From assembly GCA_965603095.1 (NCBI GenBank), contig CBFDBQ010000067.1, positions 1 through 8,060 on the forward strand: a DNA stretch of 8,060 nt. Direction: 5' to 3'. The stretch comes from DAOVVL01 sp965603095. GTDB lineage: Bacteria; Pseudomonadota; Alphaproteobacteria; Rhodospirillales; Magnetovibrionaceae. Shown here piece after piece: positions 6,951 to 8,060 of the stretch. Both the position numbers and the translations under genes were made by a program. Within the stretch, counting starts at the first letter, position 1; each line of letters begins with the position of its first letter. The notes beneath the pieces are model-generated. The model made no database searches. It saw nothing but the letters and a program-made list of their open reading frames with translations, and was not told where the DNA came from.

Positions 6951-6953
6951 GGG
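6949..6953 (+). promoter_or_regulatory. Ribosome binding site of the aldose epimerase
   Basis: AGGGG overlaps the lactonase stop codon and lies 5 bases before the ATG at 6959. It has the same sequence as the site before the kinase gene. Confidence 0.5.
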
Positions 6954-6958
6954 CGGCG

Positions 6959-7843
6959 ATGAGCAAGCCGATCAAAATTTGCAATGGTGACTTTGAGGCC
7001 CACATCGCCCCGGCACTGGGTGGTTCCTTGCTAAGCTTTCGCGAAAAAACCACCGATGGTTGGTTTGACTGGTTACGCCCGGCACCAGCTAATTGCAGCG
7101 ATATATTACAAACGGCGTGTTATCCGTTGGTGCCGTTTTCCAACCGCATCAGTCATGGTCAATTTAACTGGCGCAGCCGCAGCATTACCCTGCCGGCAAA
7201 TTTTCCACCCGAACCCCACGCTATTCACGGTCACGGCTGGCAGTCGGCATGGGATATAAGTGATAATTCAAGCGATCGGGTAGCCATGGTCATGCACCAT
7301 GATGCGGGTGATTGGCCGTGGGAATACCAAGCCCATCAGGAAATTATGATTGATGATGGGGGTTTGAGTATCGTCCTTTCATTAATAAATAAATCGATCG
7401 AACCAATGCCGGCGGGATTAGGTCTACACCCGTTTTTCCCTCGTACTGATAAGGCGCGGATTAAGGCAAGTGTTGGTGCTATCCATCTGAACGGTACAGA
7501 TGGCCTACCCAATAAAATCCAAACTCAGCACCCAGCGATTAAAGCCTTTGCTGATGGGGGCACCATTATTGATGGCTTGGATAATGCGTTTGCAGACTGG
7601 CGCGGGGCGGCGTTGATTGAATGGCCAGATATTGGAAAGTCACTCAATATTATTGCGGACGATACCTTGCGTCATCTTGTGGTTTATACGCCCGAAGGGG
7701 ATGATTTTTTCTGTATCGAGCCAGTCTCGCACCTGAACGGAGCCTTTGCGCACAACTCAGATGAGGCAGCAACTAGCGACGGATTGGTCGAGCTTGGTCA
7801 GGGCGAGGAGATCAAGGCAAAGATCACGTTTCGATCTTTTTGA
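6959..7843 (+). CDS. Aldose 1-epimerase (mutarotase) family protein
   Basis: This is a 294-residue GalM-superfamily protein. PLVPFSNRIS at 57-65 holds the Asn-Arg pair of the sugar site. HAIHGHGWQ at 87-95 includes His90, GLHPFF at 155-160 includes His157 (the general acid position), and FCIEPVSH at 251-258 holds Glu254, the expected general base. It would interconvert alpha and beta anomers of a free aldose before oxidation by the C1 dehydrogenase. No signal peptide is visible. It is shorter than E. coli GalM (about 346) and resembles the sub-300-residue mutarotase group often found in sugar-oxidation clusters. It is the last gene of the operon, and its 3' end overlaps a stem-loop candidate. 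Sugar preference cannot be predicted. Confidence 0.9.
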   Translation: MSKPIKICNGDFEAHIAPALGGSLLSFREKTTDGWFDWLRPAPANCSDILQTACYPLVPFSNRISHGQFNWRSRSITLPANFPPEPHAIHGHGWQSAWDISDNSSDRVAMVMHHDAGDWPWEYQAHQEIMIDDGGLSIVLSLINKSIEPMPAGLGLHPFFPRTDKARIKASVGAIHLNGTDGLPNKIQTQHPAIKAFADGGTIIDGLDNAFADWRGAALIEWPDIGKSLNIIADDTLRHLVVYTPEGDDFFCIEPVSHLNGAFAHNSDEAATSDGLVELGQGEEIKAKITFRSF

Positions 7844-7844
7844 T
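7811..7844 (+). terminator. Possible intrinsic terminator or 3'-end stem-loop overlapping the epimerase stop
   Basis: AAAGATC (7819-7825) pairs perfectly with GATCTTT (7833-7839) around a 7-base loop. ATCAA (7811-7815) can extend the stem by pairing with TTGAT (7840-7844), leaving a 3-base bulge. A run of five T lies at 7837-7841 and partly takes part in the stem. The stem is AT-rich and the T run is short, so it may be weak. Its position exactly at the operon end is the main argument for it. Confidence 0.35.
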
Positions 7845-7997
7845 TTATGTCGGTTATTGGCGAGAAAGCGAAATCCTGTTGCCTAAGTTTTCTGCGGATA
7901 ATCCAGTAATTATACGAGCGCCCATCTATATCCGGTAGGGGGTCGTCATAAAAGACATCCATAGCAATAGCCATCAATCTCCTGCAAGCGCCAGCAC
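7844..7997. other. Non-coding gap between operon end and tRNA fragment
   Basis: About 150 bases with no convincing gene on either strand. A minus-strand frame crosses it but starts inside the antisense of the tRNA fragment and runs into the epimerase gene, so I treat it as spurious. I see no 5' half of a tRNA, no integrase remnant and no clear promoter. If the tRNA fragment is an integration scar, this is the outermost DNA of the integrated element. Confidence 0.4.
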
Positions 7998-8043
7998 GCT
8001 CATAACCTGAAGGTCGTTGGTTCAAATCCAACCCCCGCAACCA
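7998..8043 (+). tRNA. 3' fragment of initiator tRNA-Met (CAT), possible attachment site
   Basis: This 46-base stretch matches the 3' part of a proteobacterial tRNA-fMet. The anticodon loop CTCATAA is at 7999-8005 with CAT at 8001-8003, and the 3' strand of the anticodon stem CCTGA at 8006-8010. The variable loop is AGGTC, and the T arm is complete (GTTGG, TTCAAAT, CCAAC at 8016-8032). The acceptor 3' strand CCCCGCA is at 8033-8039, followed by A and the encoded CCA at 8041-8043. The 5' side is missing: the five bases before the loop (GCACG) do not pair with CCTGA, and no D arm or GGGG acceptor strand lies at the proper distance. It cannot make a functional tRNA. Such 3' fragments are typical of the far end of elements integrated into a tRNA gene. 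Confidence 0.8.
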
Positions 8044-8060
8044 AATTAAGCCCGTAACCT

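Noticed and set aside
7798..8040. Minus-strand open frame of 80 codons opening with a GLDLNQRPSGYE segment.
   Set aside because: That segment is what the antisense strand of a tRNA-fMet 3' end translates to, and it is a well-known source of spurious hypothetical proteins. The rest runs through the gap and into the antisense of the epimerase gene with no recognisable domain.
1..8060. A sulfoglycolytic Entner-Doudoroff operon (SDR, lactonase, dehydratase, aldolase, mutarotase).
   Set aside because: The aldolase is the KDPG type preceded by a KdgK-type kinase, and no sulfolactaldehyde dehydrogenase or sulfonate exporter is present. A phosphorylated intermediate fits ordinary sugar acids better.

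Overview
The window holds a compact, one-direction (+ strand) sugar-acid catabolism operon of eight complete genes, preceded by the 3' end of a ninth gene and followed by a truncated tRNA-fMet. The organism looks like a Gram-negative proteobacterium of intermediate GC, most likely an alphaproteobacterium. This rests on the close resemblance of the dehydratase to Caulobacter D-xylonate dehydratase, of the second SDR and the FAH-family hydrolase to the Xanthomonas/Sphingomonas deoxysugar enzymes, and on the proteobacterial initiator-tRNA fragment. No species can be named from this alone.

Layout. 3-269: C-terminus of a D-isomer-specific 2-hydroxyacid dehydrogenase. 303-1088: first SDR oxidoreductase. 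1097-2869: IlvD/Edd-family sugar-acid dehydratase (XylD-like). 2883-3827: PfkB-family 2-keto-3-deoxy sugar-acid kinase. 3824-4462: KDPG/KDPGal-type aldolase. 4446-5186: second SDR, like 2-keto-3-deoxy-L-fuconate / L-rhamnonate 4-dehydrogenase. 5209-6054: FAH-family 2,4-diketo-3-deoxy-sugar-acid hydrolase. 6060-6950: SMP-30/gluconolactonase-type lactonase. 6959-7843: aldose 1-epimerase. Gaps between the complete genes are at most 22 bases and two gene pairs overlap, so one transcript and translational coupling are likely. No regulator, transporter or glycoside hydrolase lies inside the window.

How the genes fit together (inference from families). The mutarotase supplies the right anomer of an aldose, an SDR oxidises C1, the SMP-30 protein opens the lactone, and the IlvD/Edd enzyme dehydrates the aldonate to a 2-keto-3-deoxy acid. 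From there the operon encodes two different exits. One is phosphorylative (kinase plus aldolase), giving pyruvate and a phosphorylated aldehyde such as glyceraldehyde 3-phosphate. The other is oxidative and non-phosphorylated (SDR plus FAH hydrolase), giving pyruvate and a hydroxy acid (lactate from 6-deoxyhexoses, glycolate from pentoses). Having both exits behind a single dehydratase is the most interesting metabolic feature here and suggests use of more than one sugar.

Right edge. After the last gene there are about 150 bases without a convincing gene, then 46 bases that match the 3' portion of an initiator tRNA: anticodon loop CAT, intact T arm, 3' acceptor strand and CCA. There is no matching 5' half. 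This is the classic footprint of an integration site, and its orientation would put the sugar operon inside the integrated element. No integrase is in the window, so this remains an inference.
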